Positions 40,247 to 49,676 are shown, numbered from the stretch's first letter. The stretch is DNA of 64,000 bases from Hansschlegelia quercus (GCF_004310425.1 NZ_SIUB01000002.1:248001-312000); one strand, 5' to 3'. The notes: generated by a model from the sequence alone, not told the origin. Numbers and translations: made by a program.

Positions 40247-40297
40247 CCCTCATGCTGAGGAGCCGGCTGTAGGCCGGCGTCTCGAAGCACGCAGCAC
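40247..40297. repeat. third copy of the dispersed palindromic repeat
   Basis: The 51 bases match the units at 10924-11044 in the ends CCCTCATGCTGAGGA and CGTCTCGAAGCACGCAGCAC, with a different self-complementary middle (GCCGGC-TGTA-GCCGGC type). It ends 5 bases before the start of the 40303 gene, so the repeat may contribute its 5' leader. Confidence 0.8.
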
Positions 40298-40302
40298 ATC
40301 GC

Positions 40303-40905
40303 ATGGACACGGCACGCCTCGATCAAGACCGCGCGCTCCGCAGGGTCGTCGCGCTCGTCGCGGCGCTGAATCTCGCTTACTTCGGCGTCGAGTTCTCCGT
40401 GGCGCTGTCGATCGGGTCGGTCTCGCTGTTCGCAGACAGCGTCGACTTCCTTGAGGACGCATCCGTCAATTTGCTGATCCTGCTCGCGCTTGGATGGTCG
40501 GCCAAGGCGCGAGGCCGCATGGGCGGCCTGCTCGCGCTCATCCTGCTCGCGCCCTGCGCGGCGACCCTGTGGACGGCCTGGGACAAGTTCTGGGATCCGG
40601 CGCCGCCCGCGCCGCTCCCGCTGACGCTCACCGGCCTTGGGGCGCTTGCGGTGAACGCCACCTGCGCCATGCTGCTCGCCCGCTGGCGGACGCATGGCGG
40701 GAGCCTGACGCGGGCGGCCTTTCTGTCTGCGCGCAACGACGCTGTCGCCAATGTCGGGATCATCGCAGCGGGCCTCGCCACGGCGGCGCTCGCCTCGGCT
40801 TGGCCCGACCTGATCGTCGGGCTCGCAATCGCGGCCATGAACCTCGACGCCGCCCGCGAGGTGTGGGAGGCCGCGACGGAGGAACGCCGCGCGGCCTCAG
40901 CCTGA
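40303..40905 (+). CDS. cation transporter, cation diffusion facilitator-like, short
   Basis: Integral membrane protein of 200 residues with about six hydrophobic segments. Two metal-site-like segments at family-like positions are ADSVDFLEDASVN near residue 43 and SARNDAVANVGIIAAG near residue 144. In classical CDF pumps these read H-x3-D; here D-x3-D and R-x2-D are seen, so substrate and activity may differ. The cytosolic C-terminal domain found in full-length CDF proteins (about 300 residues) is absent. Whether it transports is uncertain. It converges on the next gene with a 7-base gap. Confidence 0.8.
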   Translation: MDTARLDQDRALRRVVALVAALNLAYFGVEFSVALSIGSVSLFADSVDFLEDASVNLLILLALGWSAKARGRMGGLLALILLAPCAATLWTAWDKFWDPAPPAPLPLTLTGLGALAVNATCAMLLARWRTHGGSLTRAAFLSARNDAVANVGIIAAGLATAALASAWPDLIVGLAIAAMNLDAAREVWEAATEERRAASA

Positions 40906-40912
40906 GAGGGGC

Positions 40913-41218
40913 TTAGCCCTCGGTCTCTTCGATCAGCAGGATCGTCGGGGTCGCCTTCGAGTAGTTCGGGATATCCGCGACGGCGGTTTGGCCCTCGGGA
41001 GAGGAGAGGGCGGCGCTGATCGCTTCCGGGCTGTCGAAGGTCCCGCTAAACACCCAGAAGAAGGCGGCGTCCGATCCGTCCAGCGTCTTGGTCGGCCCGT
41101 AGCTGAACGATTTCAGCCCCGGCATCTTCTGCACGAGCGGCATATGCGTCGAACGGAAATAGGAATCGAACTGCGCCGGATCGGCGGGCTTCGGATACAT
41201 CACGACAAGCTTCGTCAC
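40913..41218 (-). CDS. EthD family protein, ferredoxin-like fold
   Basis: A 101-residue alpha/beta-barrel protein. Typical EthD layout: VVMYPKPADPAQFDSYFRSTHMPLVQKMPG near the start, with the conserved His in the STHMPL part. A FWVFSGTFDSPEAISAALSSPEG segment follows in the second half. EthD helps degrade ethyl tert-butyl ether in Rhodococcus, but relatives have no established role, so the function here is not known. It is divergent from prfB. Confidence 0.85.
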   Translation of the reverse strand: MTKLVVMYPKPADPAQFDSYFRSTHMPLVQKMPGLKSFSYGPTKTLDGSDAAFFWVFSGTFDSPEAISAALSSPEGQTAVADIPNYSKATPTILLIEETEG

Positions 41219-41381
41219 GGAAAGTCTCCTGATTCAGGTCCGCCGTAGATTGCGCGCGAACCGGTTCCGTCCAGCCGCGCCGCTCGCGTCCGTCGCTTGC
41301 GCGACGGCTGGTTTACACAACGGCCGGCGGCCGCTACCAGTCGCGGCCCAAACCGAAACCCCAGCGAATTCCCGAAGGCCC

Positions 41382-42513
41382 ATGCGCGCCGAGATCGAAA
41401 CCCTGGTTCAGGACATCGAGCAGTCAGTCGGGCTGCTGAGGAGGCATCTTTGACTGGGATCAGTCCCAGTCGCGCCTCGAGGAACTGAACCACATCGTCG
41501 AAGACCCCACGCTCTGGGACGACCCGGAGCGCGCGCAGAAGATCATGCGCGAGCGCACCTCGATCGAGGACGCCATGAGCGGCGTGCTCAAGATCGAATC
41601 CGAGCTCAAGGACAATCTGGAGCTGATTGAACTCGGCGAGATGGAGGACGACAAGGATGTCGTCGCCGAAGCCGAGAAGGCGATCGGGGGGCTCAAGGCC
41701 GAGGCCGCGCGCCGGCAGTTAGAGGCGCTGATCTCCGGCGAAGCCGACGCGTTCGACACCTTTCTGGAGGTCCATTCCGGCGCCGGCGGCACGGAGAGCC
41801 AGGATTGGGCCGAAATGCTGCTGCGCATGTACACGCGCTGGGCGGAGCGACGCGGCTATAAGATCGAGGTTGTCGACCACCAGAACGGCGAGCAGGCCGG
41901 GATCAAGTCGGCGACGCTGCAGATCAAGGGCCACAACGCCTATGGCTGGCTGAAGACCGAGGCCGGGGTGCATCGTCTGGTCCGCATCTCGCCGTTCGAT
42001 TCGAACGCCCGGCGGCAGACCAGCTTCGCGTCGATCGTGATCTATCCCGTGATCGACGACAGCATCAAAATCGAGATCAACGAAAGCGACGTGCGCGTCG
42101 ATACGATGCGTTCAGGGGGCGCTGGCGGTCAGCACGTCAACAAGACGGAATCCGCCGTTCGCCTGGTTCACAACCCGACCGGCGTCATGGTGGTCAGCCA
42201 GGGCGACCGCTCGCAGCACAAGAACCGCGCGACCGCGTGGGACATGCTGCGCGCCAAGCTCTACGAGCGCGAGTTGAAGATCCGTGAGGAGGCGGCGGCC
42301 GCCGACCAGGCCGCCAAGACCGACATCGGCTGGGGCCACCAGATCCGCTCCTACGTCCTCCAGCCGTACCAACTCGTGAAGGATCTCCGGACCGGGCACC
42401 AGTCCACGTCCCCACAGGACGTACTGGACGGCGACCTCGACGGCTTCATGGAGGCGACGCTCGCCCAGCGCGCCTATGGCGGCGCCCCCGACAGCGTTGA
42501 GGACGTCGACTAA
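41382..42513 (+). CDS. prfB: peptide chain release factor 2, programmed +1 frameshift
   Basis: Class I release factor for UAA and UGA. The start codon is ATG 41382. After 23 codons an in-frame UGA ends the first frame at 41451-41453; the product continues in the +1 frame from 41452, so the coding segments are 41382-41450 and 41452-42513, giving 376 residues. After the shift the sequence reads DWDQSQSRLEELN, as in other RF2 proteins. The stop-codon recognition motif SPF (about residues 203-205) and the peptidyl-tRNA hydrolysis motif GGQ (about 248-250) are present. Frameshifting lets RF2 control its own level. It converges on the M23 peptidase gene with a 9-base gap. Confidence 0.96.
41438..41454 (+). 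promoter_or_regulatory. prfB programmed frameshift site
   Basis: The order is an internal Shine-Dalgarno (GAGGAGG, 41438-41444), a 3-base spacer, the slippery CTT (41448-41450), the UGA stop (41451-41453) and a C (41454). This is the arrangement CTT-TGA-C known from E. coli prfB. When RF2 is scarce the ribosome slips forward one base at CTT. Confidence 0.95.
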
Positions 42514-42522
42514 GACGTTTTC

Positions 42523-43716
42523 TCAGAGAGCGTTGGCGAGCAGCCGGCCCGCGTTGAGGAAGCGAATCGGATCGACGGCCTCGCCATTCTGGCGCGTCTC
42601 GTAATGAAGATGCGGACCCGTAGAGCGACCCGTGGAGCCGACGCGGCCGATGACGGAGCCGATCTCCACACGCTGGCCGACGGTGACGTTGATCGCCGAC
42701 ATGTGGCCGAAGCGGGTGGAGAGCCCGCCGCCGTGGTCGATCTCGACCATGTTGCCGTAGCCGCCGCTCCATCCGGCGTCGACGACACGGCCGGCGGCCG
42801 TAGCCCGCACGACTTCTCCCGCGGGTTCTACGAAATCGATGCCGGAATGAAACGCCATCTGGCCGAGGAACGGGTCGCGGCGGACGCCGAAGCCGCTGGA
42901 GATGGATGCGCCGGGGGCGGGTGTGCGAAGGGGGACCGCCGACAGCCCTCTCATCAGCGCCTCGACCGCCTCACGCTCCGCCGCGACCGTTTCGACGCGC
43001 GCATCGAACGAATAGCCGCTGGCAGGGATCGGTTCGAGTGGTCCGCCGCTTCCCGCCGCGGCGTCGCCTGACGCCGACGCGGGCTGAGGCTTGGGCGCAC
43101 GGACCGCGTCGTAGACGCGCTCGATCTGACGGCGCTGTTCGCTGGCTTTGGTCGCGAGCCCCTCCAGCGTGCGGGCCTGGGTCGCCTCCATATCGTCGAG
43201 GATCGACGACATCCGCTCCGACGCGCGGGCCGCAGCGCCTGCCGCCTGTGGCGTCGAGACGTCGTCGAGCGCAGCGTCCGAGCCGATCGGCGTAGGCTTC
43301 GAAAAGAGACGCATGGCGGGCCCGGCGTCCGCCCTGACCGGTTCAGCCAGCTCGGCGAGCTTGAGCTGGCGCTTTTCGAGCGACTGCTGCCGCCGACCGA
43401 TCTCGGCGAGTCGCTCGTCGACGCCGCTGCGCTCGATCAGCCTGCGGGTGCGAGCCCGCTCGAGCTCGTCGCGCAAGGTCGAGAGCTGCGCCTCGTAGCC
43501 CCGCTCGGAGGCTTTCGCGCCGCGTCGGAGCTCGCCAATGACGGTGTCGTGGAACGCGACGTAGAAGCCCGACGCAAGCGACCACGCGAACAATGCGCCG
43601 ACGAACAGCGAGACGAACAGGACGCCATGGCGCGGCAGGCTGACGATCGTCCTGTGCCGGCCGAATTCGAATACGATCCGGTCCGCGGCGCGATCTCTGC
43701 CGTTTCCGCCCGCCAT
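42523..43716 (-). CDS. M23 family metallopeptidase, membrane anchored with coiled coil
   Basis: Periplasmic peptidoglycan hydrolase or amidase activator of 397 residues. A cytosolic start of about 30 residues is followed by one transmembrane helix (about residues 31-55). A coiled-coil region lies at about 80-125 and again near 175-210, then the LytM/Peptidase_M23 domain at about 270-385. The zinc motif is H-x3-D in FHSGIDF and H-x-H in GPHLHYE, both intact, so catalytic activity is possible. EnvC/NlpD-like proteins have lost these residues. Related rhizobial M23 proteins take part in cell division and polar growth. A TTAACC element lies upstream. Confidence 0.92.
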   Translation of the reverse strand: MAGGNGRDRAADRIVFEFGRHRTIVSLPRHGVLFVSLFVGALFAWSLASGFYVAFHDTVIGELRRGAKASERGYEAQLSTLRDELERARTRRLIERSGVDERLAEIGRRQQSLEKRQLKLAELAEPVRADAGPAMRLFSKPTPIGSDAALDDVSTPQAAGAAARASERMSSILDDMEATQARTLEGLATKASEQRRQIERVYDAVRAPKPQPASASGDAAAGSGGPLEPIPASGYSFDARVETVAAEREAVEALMRGLSAVPLRTPAPGASISSGFGVRRDPFLGQMAFHSGIDFVEPAGEVVRATAAGRVVDAGWSGGYGNMVEIDHGGGLSTRFGHMSAINVTVGQRVEIGSVIGRVGSTGRSTGPHLHYETRQNGEAVDPIRFLNAGRLLANAL

Positions 43717-43754
43717 GAAAGCCTCCGACGTCTCAACTCCGCCGGAGGCTAATT

Positions 43755-43766
43755 GGTTAGGGTTAA
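43755..43766 (-). promoter_or_regulatory. TTAACC element upstream of the M23 peptidase gene
   Basis: On the minus strand TTAACCCTAACC (43755-43766) contains two tandem TAACC steps about 45 bases before the ATG. It resembles a CtrA half-site, with a poor second half. Similar TTAACC sequences precede amiC and the L,D-transpeptidase. Confidence 0.35.
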
Positions 43767-43793
43767 TAGGGGCGTAACGGCGTCTGGTGATCT

Positions 43794-44264
43794 TCAGATG
43801 CGCTGGACGGCGGCAAAGACCTCGTCTGCATGGCCGCGCGCCTTCACCTTCGTCCAGACGCGCGCTACCTTGCCGTCTCCGTCGATAAGCACGGTGGCGC
43901 GCTCGACACCCAGGTATTTGCGGCCATACATGCTCTTTTCGCCCCAGACGCCGTAGGCGGTCAGCATCTCCTTGGTCTCGTCGGACGCGAGGGCGACGTC
44001 GAGCGAATACTTCTTCGCGAACTTGTCGTGGCTTGCGACGCTGTCGGGCGAAACGCCGATGACGCTGGCGCCTGCGGCGTCGAACGCTTCCTTGAGACGC
44101 GTGAACTCCTGCGCCTCAAGCGTGCAGCCCGAGGTGTCGTCCTTCGGATAGAAATAGAGCACGACCTTGCGGCCCCTGAAGTCGGCCAGGCTGAGGGTCC
44201 GGCCTCCGGCCCCGGGCAAGGTAAAGTCCGGAGCGGGCTGGCCCTCGGTCGGCAATGTCGGCAT
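43794..44264 (-). CDS. bcp: thioredoxin-dependent thiol peroxidase (Bcp/PrxQ), single cysteine
   Basis: Peroxiredoxin of 156 residues that reduces hydroperoxides. The peroxidatic cysteine is in [13 protein letters not shown]; the catalytic Thr and Arg contexts (YFYPKDD, and the [15 protein letters not shown] stretch) are also family-like. E. coli Bcp has a resolving Cys five positions later, but here that position is Gln and no other Cys occurs in the whole protein. So it would have to work as a one-cysteine type, using an external thiol. The ATG at 44262 is preferred to a long in-frame N-terminal extension. It is divergent from the AsmA-like gene. Confidence 0.94.
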   Translation of the reverse strand: MPTLPTEGQPAPDFTLPGAGGRTLSLADFRGRKVVLYFYPKDDTSGCTLEAQEFTRLKEAFDAAGASVIGVSPDSVASHDKFAKKYSLDVALASDETKEMLTAYGVWGEKSMYGRKYLGVERATVLIDGDGKVARVWTKVKARGHADEVFAAVQRI

Positions 44265-44392
44265 CGGACGCTCCTGCTGGTCCCAATTGGCCGTCATAGT
44301 CGCTTGCGGCCTTGCCGACTCAAGAGGGATGGCCGAGTTTCCCCGCGTCGAATCGATCGCCTCTCTGCCGAAGGAGGACGCGTCCCCAAGCA

Positions 44393-47300
44393 ATGGCGGA
44401 GCAAGCGAACAAGTCCCCGAGGTCCCGGGCCGTCGCCGCCCCATGGCTTGGACGTCTGAGGCACAGGCCGGTCGATGGAAGACCCGCGGCGGCGCCTCCG
44501 ACGGCGCGGCGCGTCGCGACGCTCGCGCTCGGCGGCGCGCTTGCGCTCGCCGCGACTCTCGGCGCGGTTTGGCTCGCTATCCTCTATCTGCCGCTTCCCG
44601 CGTCCCAGGTGATTCCCCGGGTCAAGGCTGCAATCGAGCAGCGGCTCGGCCCAGACTATGCGGTCGAGATCGCCGACGCTGAGCTTCATCGCGGGTCGGA
44701 CGGCGTGGAGCTCAGGCTGGTCGATCTCGCGATCGCAAAAATTGAAGCCGGACGCGCCGGGCCGCCGATAGCGAGCGTGCCCAGGGCCGAGCTCAGGCTG
44801 GACGGGCTCGGGCTGCTCAAAGGCGAAGTCCGCGTGCGGTCGGTCCATGTCACCGCGCCGAAGCTCGACATGCGGTTCGACACCACCGTCGACGCGGCCT
44901 CCAAGAACTCCGACCTTCCCGACCGAATTCTGGCCGCGATCGGCGATCTCGACCGTCTGCTCGGCGCGGACGGCGCGGCAGGCGCGCTGGAAAACGTCGA
45001 AGTGACCGACGCCACGCTGCTCGTCGCGCCGCGGGCGCGCGCGCCGCTCTCGCTCGAAGGCGTGGATCTTCGCTTGTCCCGAGGGACGGGAGGCTCGATC
45101 GCGCTGACTGCGTCCTCCGCGCGTTCGACCGACCGATGGACCGCGGCGATCACCGTCAGCGCAGCGGCGGGGGACAAATCGCGGCTCGTCGATCTCGGCG
45201 TCGAGAATGTCGACCTCGCGCCTTATTCCGCCCCGCTCGCAGAGAAGGCTGGCGCGCCGCCGGTCGCAGGGCGCGTGTCCGGACATATCAATGCGCGGAT
45301 CGGCGAGGATGGCCGGCTGCTTGCGGGCGACGGCCGGCTCGAGGCTCGAGCGCTGCAGATCTTCATGCCGGGGTCCGCGGCGGACACCGGAGAGACGCGC
45401 AAGGAGATCGCGCTCGACCGCGTGCAATTCGCTCTTCGCTGGGACGCGCCAGCGCGGACAGTGCGCGTCGAATCCTCCCAGATCCGAGGGCGGGGAGGGC
45501 AGGTGACATTCACCGGAGCGTTTGTCGCGCCGCCGGAGCCCGGACGACCGTGGGCCGCGATGCTCGCCGGCCGCGACGTGCTGCTTGCGGGCGAGACGCC
45601 CTCCGACCCGCCGCTCCGCCTCGACCGGATCGACGTCGAGGCGACGTTCGACCCGGCCGCCGGCGTGCTCGACATCACCAAGGCGCAGGCTGTGGGACCG
45701 ACCGCGAGCGCCGCGCTGACCGGGCTCATCCGCTTCGAGGGCGACAGCCCTGCGATCCGGGTCGGTCTCGTTGGCTCGCCGATGCCGGCGTCGGCCGTCA
45801 AGCGGCTGTGGCCGTTCTTCCTCGCCACCGGCGTTCGCAACTGGGTGGTGGAAAATGTCGGCTCGGGACGCGTCGACGGCGTCTCTCTCACCATCGACGT
45901 GCAATCCGGCGCCCTCGCGAAGCTCAAGCCGAAGGAGCCGTTCCCGGAAGGTTCGGTTTCGCTCGAGGTGTTGTTCACGGACGGAACGCTTCGCGGCAAA
46001 CCGGGGCTACCCTGGCTTGAGGGGGCGAGCGGCAGGATCGAGGCGACCTCCCGGCGCGTGGACGTCGCGGTGAGCAAAGCGGTCATCCCCGGCTCACCGG
46101 AGGAAGGATCGCTCACCGTGTCAGACCTCCGCTTCACCGTGCCCGATCTCAATCACCGCTATCCGCCGGCGACGCTGACGATGAATATCGACGGGGCGCT
46201 GCGTAAGGCGCTCGAACTCGTTGCGTCCGGCGCCTTCGGAAAGAACCCGCTGCCGGCGCAGATCGCACTCGACAAGGTCGCCGGCCGCATCGAAACGGGC
46301 GTCAGCGTAGGGCTCGAACTCGATCACCTCGCAAACGAGGGCCCGCCGCCGGACGTCCGCATGACAGCCGATATGCGGGACGTGAAGATCGCTGATCTCT
46401 ACGCCGGTCATTCGTTCGAGAAAGGAGCCTTCCAGCTCAAGATCGACGACGGGCCGCCGAAGCTGACCGGCAAGGGATCGGTCGCCGGCGCCGCCGCGAG
46501 CGTCGCGCTGATGGAGGAGCCGTCCGGCGAGGGGGCGCCGCCGAAGCGCAAGCTCGCGGTGACCCTCACGACGGCGGCGAGCGATCTGACCCGGCTGGGC
46601 TTCGACGTGCCGGGTTCGCTTAAGGGCTCCGTGCCGCTCTCGGCGGAAATCTATCTCGATGATCCCGCTGCGCCGATGACCGTGAAGGCCGACCTCGCCA
46701 AAGTCGGCATCGACGGGTTGGCGCCTGGCTTCGTAAAGCCCGTCGGCCGTCCGGGCCGGCTCGGCTTCATCGTCGAGCGCAGCCCGGAAAGAACTCTGAT
46801 CCGGGACTTCGTGCTCGAAAGCGGTGATCGCAGCGTTCGCGGCTCGATCAGTTTCGGACCCAAAGGCGACTTGGTCTCCGCGAGCATGCCGATCTACCGG
46901 CCCGGGCCCGGAGACGATGCCCGAATCGAGCTCGACCGCGTGAAGGGCGGCGTGACAAAGGTCGCCGTGCAGGGAGCCGCGCTCGATCTGAGGCCTTTGA
47001 TGCAGCTCTACCGCAAGAAGCCGGCGGCTTCGGGCGCTCGCGACGGGCCAGCTGAGGGCGGCGACGCGGCCAAGAACCTCGACGTCTCCGCGAAGCTCGG
47101 AACCGCTATCGGGTATGGCGGGCAGGCTCTCGCGGGACTCGACCTCAAGCTCGTGGTTCGCGACGGCAAGGTGACCGACGCCGACGGGACCGGGCGGGTG
47201 GGCTCCGGGGCGGTCAGGCTCGCGATCGGCGATGGCGGCCGGCTTATGGTGTCGGGCCAGGATGCAGGCGCGGCGTTGCGCTTCGTCGACCTCTACGGAC

Positions 47301-47851
47301 GCATCGACCGTGGCAGCTTCGATCTCTCCGCGTCGCTCGCCGGCGGCCCGGGCGAACTTCGGATCCGCGACTTCTCGGTTCGCGACGAGAACGCGCTGAC
47401 CCGGGTTCGTCAGACGACTGGAACGGACAGAGGCGAACCGACGCGGCCGGGAGCGACCAAATTCGACCGGCTCCGTGTGCTTTTCAAACAGTCGTCGGGC
47501 CAGATCGACGTCGAGGAGGCGGTGGTGTACGGCCCGCAGCTTGGCGCGACGCTCGAGGGTCAAGTCAACTACGCCGCTGACAGCGTCGATCTCGTGGGCA
47601 CGTTCGTGCCGGTCTATGCGCTCAACAACCTCTTCAGCCGGGTGCCGGTGATCGGGCCGCTGCTCGGCGGCGGCGAACATGGCGGGCTGCTCGGCGTGAC
47701 CTTCCGGGTGCGCGGGCCGACGGCCGCACCCACGCTGACGGTGAACCCGATGTCCGCCGTCGCGCCCGGCTTCCTGCGCAAACTGTTCGAGTTCAGGCAG
47801 AACCAGCCTGCCTCGACGAGCGGATCGACCCCCGCCTCGACGCAGCAGTGA
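44393..47851 (+). CDS. AsmA-like/DUF3971 domain protein (YhdP-TamB type)
   Basis: Very large envelope protein of 1152 residues. A cytosolic segment of about 40 residues precedes one transmembrane helix (about residues 42-65, [24 protein letters not shown]). The rest is long, beta-rich and mainly hydrophilic, and the AsmA-like C-terminal block (near [35 protein letters not shown]) is present. YhdP, TamB and AsmA proteins form bridge-like grooves carrying phospholipid from inner to outer membrane; a role in lipid transport is inferred from the family. A strong Shine-Dalgarno AAGGAGGA lies about 14 bases before the ATG. It is divergent from bcp and followed by a hairpin. Confidence 0.88.
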   Translation: MAEQANKSPRSRAVAAPWLGRLRHRPVDGRPAAAPPTARRVATLALGGALALAATLGAVWLAILYLPLPASQVIPRVKAAIEQRLGPDYAVEIADAELHRGSDGVELRLVDLAIAKIEAGRAGPPIASVPRAELRLDGLGLLKGEVRVRSVHVTAPKLDMRFDTTVDAASKNSDLPDRILAAIGDLDRLLGADGAAGALENVEVTDATLLVAPRARAPLSLEGVDLRLSRGTGGSIALTASSARSTDRWTAAITVSAAAGDKSRLVDLGVENVDLAPYSAPLAEKAGAPPVAGRVSGHINARIGEDGRLLAGDGRLEARALQIFMPGSAADTGETRKEIALDRVQFALRWDAPARTVRVESSQIRGRGGQVTFTGAFVAPPEPGRPWAAMLAGRDVLLAGETPSDPPLRLDRIDVEATFDPAAGVLDITKAQAVGPTASAALTGLIRFEGDSPAIRVGLVGSPMPASAVKRLWPFFLATGVRNWVVENVGSGRVDGVSLTIDVQSGALAKLKPKEPFPEGSVSLEVLFTDGTLRGKPGLPWLEGASGRIEATSRRVDVAVSKAVIPGSPEEGSLTVSDLRFTVPDLNHRYPPATLTMNIDGALRKALELVASGAFGKNPLPAQIALDKVAGRIETGVSVGLELDHLANEGPPPDVRMTADMRDVKIADLYAGHSFEKGAFQLKIDDGPPKLTGKGSVAGAAASVALMEEPSGEGAPPKRKLAVTLTTAASDLTRLGFDVPGSLKGSVPLSAEIYLDDPAAPMTVKADLAKVGIDGLAPGFVKPVGRPGRLGFIVERSPERTLIRDFVLESGDRSVRGSISFGPKGDLVSASMPIYRPGPGDDARIELDRVKGGVTKVAVQGAALDLRPLMQLYRKKPAASGARDGPAEGGDAAKNLDVSAKLGTAIGYGGQALAGLDLKLVVRDGKVTDADGTGRVGSGAVRLAIGDGGRLMVSGQDAGAALRFVDLYGRIDRGSFDLSASLAGGPGELRIRDFSVRDENALTRVRQTTGTDRGEPTRPGATKFDRLRVLFKQSSGQIDVEEAVVYGPQLGATLEGQVNYAADSVDLVGTFVPVYALNNLFSRVPVIGPLLGGGEHGGLLGVTFRVRGPTAAPTLTVNPMSAVAPGFLRKLFEFRQNQPASTSGSTPASTQQ

Positions 47852-47865
47852 CACGGCGGCCTTAC

Positions 47866-47899
47866 GAACGATGACGGAGCCGCCTCTCAGTCATCGTTC
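47866..47899 (+). terminator. hairpin, possible terminator of the AsmA-like gene
   Basis: GAACGATGAC (47866-47875) pairs perfectly with GTCATCGTTC (47890-47899), leaving a 14-base loop in which a short GAG-CTC pair can form. There is no T tract, so it may terminate poorly. Confidence 0.5.
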
Positions 47900-47995
47900 C
47901 GCCTCAAACCAGTGGCCTTTCGAACGCATGGAAAGGCCGGGAAAACGCCGGGACTTGGCGCGGATTCGCGACGGGTTCCCGAAAGGCGGGACGGT

Positions 47996-48013
47996 CGTGG
48001 TTCGTTAACCACG
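47996..48013. promoter_or_regulatory. palindrome with TTAACC upstream of the L,D-transpeptidase
   Basis: CGTGGTT (47996-48002) and AACCACG (48007-48013) are perfect inverted repeats around CGTT. The hexamer TTAACC spans 48005-48010. It lies about 50 bases before the GTG start, a suitable place for a repressor or activator such as a CtrA-like regulator. Confidence 0.4.
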
Positions 48014-48058
48014 AAACGTCACCTTGCGGCCGTTGGCGATGCGGCGGGAGCTTGCACA

Positions 48059-49324
48059 GTGACTGATCGGTTCAACGGTTTTGCGGCTTCGCGTCGCGAA
48101 GCGCTCATGCTCGGCGCGGGCGCTGCGGCGTCGCTCGCGTTCGGCGGGCAGACCCTCGCTCAGCAGGCGGAATGGAACGACCGTTTCGACGCCTCGGCCG
48201 GGGCTGTGGCCACCCGAACCTCTGGCTCCCGCACGCCGTTGTTCAGCGAAACCACCCTGCAATCCACCGAGCAGGCGATCGAGGCTTATAACAGCCTTGT
48301 CACCCGCGGCGGCTGGAGCCAGGTGCCCACCGGCCCGCGCCTGAAGCTGGGCTCCTCCGGCGAGCGGGTCGTCGCGCTTCGTCAGCGCCTGATGGCGACG
48401 GGCGACCTCGATCCGAACCTGCCGGTATCGACGACCTTCGACAGCTACGTCGAAGGCGGCGTGCGCCGCTTTCAGGCGCGTCACGGGCTGATCCCGGTCG
48501 GCGTGGTCGGCGACGACACGATGAGCTCGCTCAACATCCCCGCGGAGACGCGCCTGCGTCAGCTCCAGACCAATCTCGTGCGCCTGCGCACCATGACCAC
48601 GGGCAATCTCGGCGAGCGTTACGTGATGGCGAACATCCCGGCGGCCGAGGTCGAGGCTGTCGAGGGCAATACCGTCGCGGCGCGCTACACGGCCGTGGTC
48701 GGCAAGGTCGACCGCATGTCGCCGGACGTCACCGCCAAGATCCTTCAGGTCAATCTGAATCCGTTCTGGACGGTTCCCGCTTCCATCGTGAAGAAGGATC
48801 TGATCCCGCAGATGCAGAAGGACCCGCAGTACCTCACGAAGAAGAACATCAAGATCATCGATCGCAGCGGAGTCGAGATCGCGCCAGAGCAGGTGAACTG
48901 GCAGACCGACGAAGCCACCGCCTACATGTACAAGCAGGATCCCGGCGAGGATAACTCGATGGGTTCAGTGCGCATCAACATGCAGAACAAGGACGGCGTC
49001 TATATGCACGACACGCCGTCGAAGAACCTGTTCGGCGAGAACGCTAGGTTCCATTCGTCGGGCTGCATGCGCATCCAGAACGTCAAGGAGCTGTGCACCT
49101 GGCTCCTCAAGAACCAACCGAACTGGGACCGCCGCTCGCTCGACGCCGCGATCAAGACGGGCAACCGGGTCGATATCCAGGTGACCCCTAATGTTCCGGT
49201 CTACTGGCGCTACATCTCCGGCTGGGGCGCGGCCGACGGCACTGTGCAGTTCCGCGAGGACATCTACGGCCGCGACGGCACGGGCGAGCTCGCCATGGCG
49301 GGCGCCGCCGCCGCCGGCCAGTGA
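48059..49324 (+). CDS. L,D-transpeptidase (YkuD/YcbB type)
   Basis: Periplasmic enzyme of 421 residues that makes 3-3 peptidoglycan cross-links or anchors lipoproteins. The N terminus has SRREALMLGAGAAAS, a twin-arginine-like signal. A peptidoglycan-binding domain (about residues 95-165, with SSGERVVALRQRLMATGDL) precedes the YkuD domain. The catalytic Cys lies in FHSSGCMRIQN with His upstream (YMHDTPSKNLFG). The GTG start has a GGGAG Shine-Dalgarno 8 bases upstream; earlier in-frame starts are possible but less likely. The gene overlaps the small gene at 49321 by GTGA. Confidence 0.9.
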   Translation: MTDRFNGFAASRREALMLGAGAAASLAFGGQTLAQQAEWNDRFDASAGAVATRTSGSRTPLFSETTLQSTEQAIEAYNSLVTRGGWSQVPTGPRLKLGSSGERVVALRQRLMATGDLDPNLPVSTTFDSYVEGGVRRFQARHGLIPVGVVGDDTMSSLNIPAETRLRQLQTNLVRLRTMTTGNLGERYVMANIPAAEVEAVEGNTVAARYTAVVGKVDRMSPDVTAKILQVNLNPFWTVPASIVKKDLIPQMQKDPQYLTKKNIKIIDRSGVEIAPEQVNWQTDEATAYMYKQDPGEDNSMGSVRINMQNKDGVYMHDTPSKNLFGENARFHSSGCMRIQNVKELCTWLLKNQPNWDRRSLDAAIKTGNRVDIQVTPNVPVYWRYISGWGAADGTVQFREDIYGRDGTGELAMAGAAAAGQ

Positions 49325-49524
49325 GGCAGCCCGACCGGCGGGAGACCGCGGTCGCTGGCGAGGTGCTGTTCGAAATCGTGACGCGCGGGAATTCCGCGCG
49401 TTGCGCGGCGATCGACGTCGCGACCGGCGTTGAGGTTGTGGTGGTCGGGCCGCCTCGGGGCGGCGACGCGCAACTCAAGGCGGTTGCGTTGCGCAAGCTG
49501 CGGATGCGCCTCTCCAGGCTGTGA
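49321..49524 (+). CDS. small conserved protein coupled to the transpeptidase gene
   Basis: A 67-residue soluble protein without cysteine clusters or membrane segments apart from a hydrophobic strand (VEVVVVGPPRG). The phrase GEVLFEIVTRGNSARCAAIDVATGVEVVVVG followed by LKAVALRKLRMRL recalls a small alphaproteobacterial family seen near glyA (in my memory DUF6898), unproven here. GTG start overlaps the previous stop, so it is translated with the transpeptidase. Function unknown. Confidence 0.7.
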   Translation: MRQPDRRETAVAGEVLFEIVTRGNSARCAAIDVATGVEVVVVGPPRGGDAQLKAVALRKLRMRLSRL

Positions 49525-49629
49525 CGCGACCTCGCATCTAGCTAAAATTTCAGAATGGGGAAGGCGAGACGCCCCGCGCGCTTTTCTCGGCTTCGTGACC
49601 TATGGTACGGAGGACCCTCAAAGTTCGGA

Positions 49630-49645
49630 GGGCGCCTCGGCGCCC
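49630..49645 (+). other. hairpin in the glyA leader
   Basis: GGGCGC (49630-49635) and GCGCCC (49640-49645) close a CTCG loop 31 bases before the glyA ATG. It is followed by a GC-rich stretch and AGGAGGAG. It might be an attenuator or a terminator for the upstream pair, but no T tract follows. I see no known riboswitch signature. Confidence 0.4.
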
Positions 49646-49676
49646 GAGCCGCGCGCGCGGCAGGAGGAGAGCTGAT

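Noticed and set aside
37351-40695. 1114-residue open frame on the minus strand opposite mrcA
   Set aside because: It is antisense to a clear PBP1a gene, rich in Arg and His, with no family motifs. GC-rich third-position bias gives such long shadow frames.
41382-41453. prfB as a frameshifted pseudogene
   Set aside because: The break is the conserved CTT-TGA-C programmed frameshift with an internal Shine-Dalgarno, and the downstream frame is intact.
46121-47854. 577-residue minus-strand frame opposite the AsmA-like gene
   Set aside because: Shadow of the plus-strand gene, His/Arg/Glu-rich, no homology pattern.
49525-49676. SAM, THF or glycine riboswitch ahead of glyA
   Set aside because: Only a 6-base-pair hairpin is visible and no conserved core of these classes could be matched by eye.
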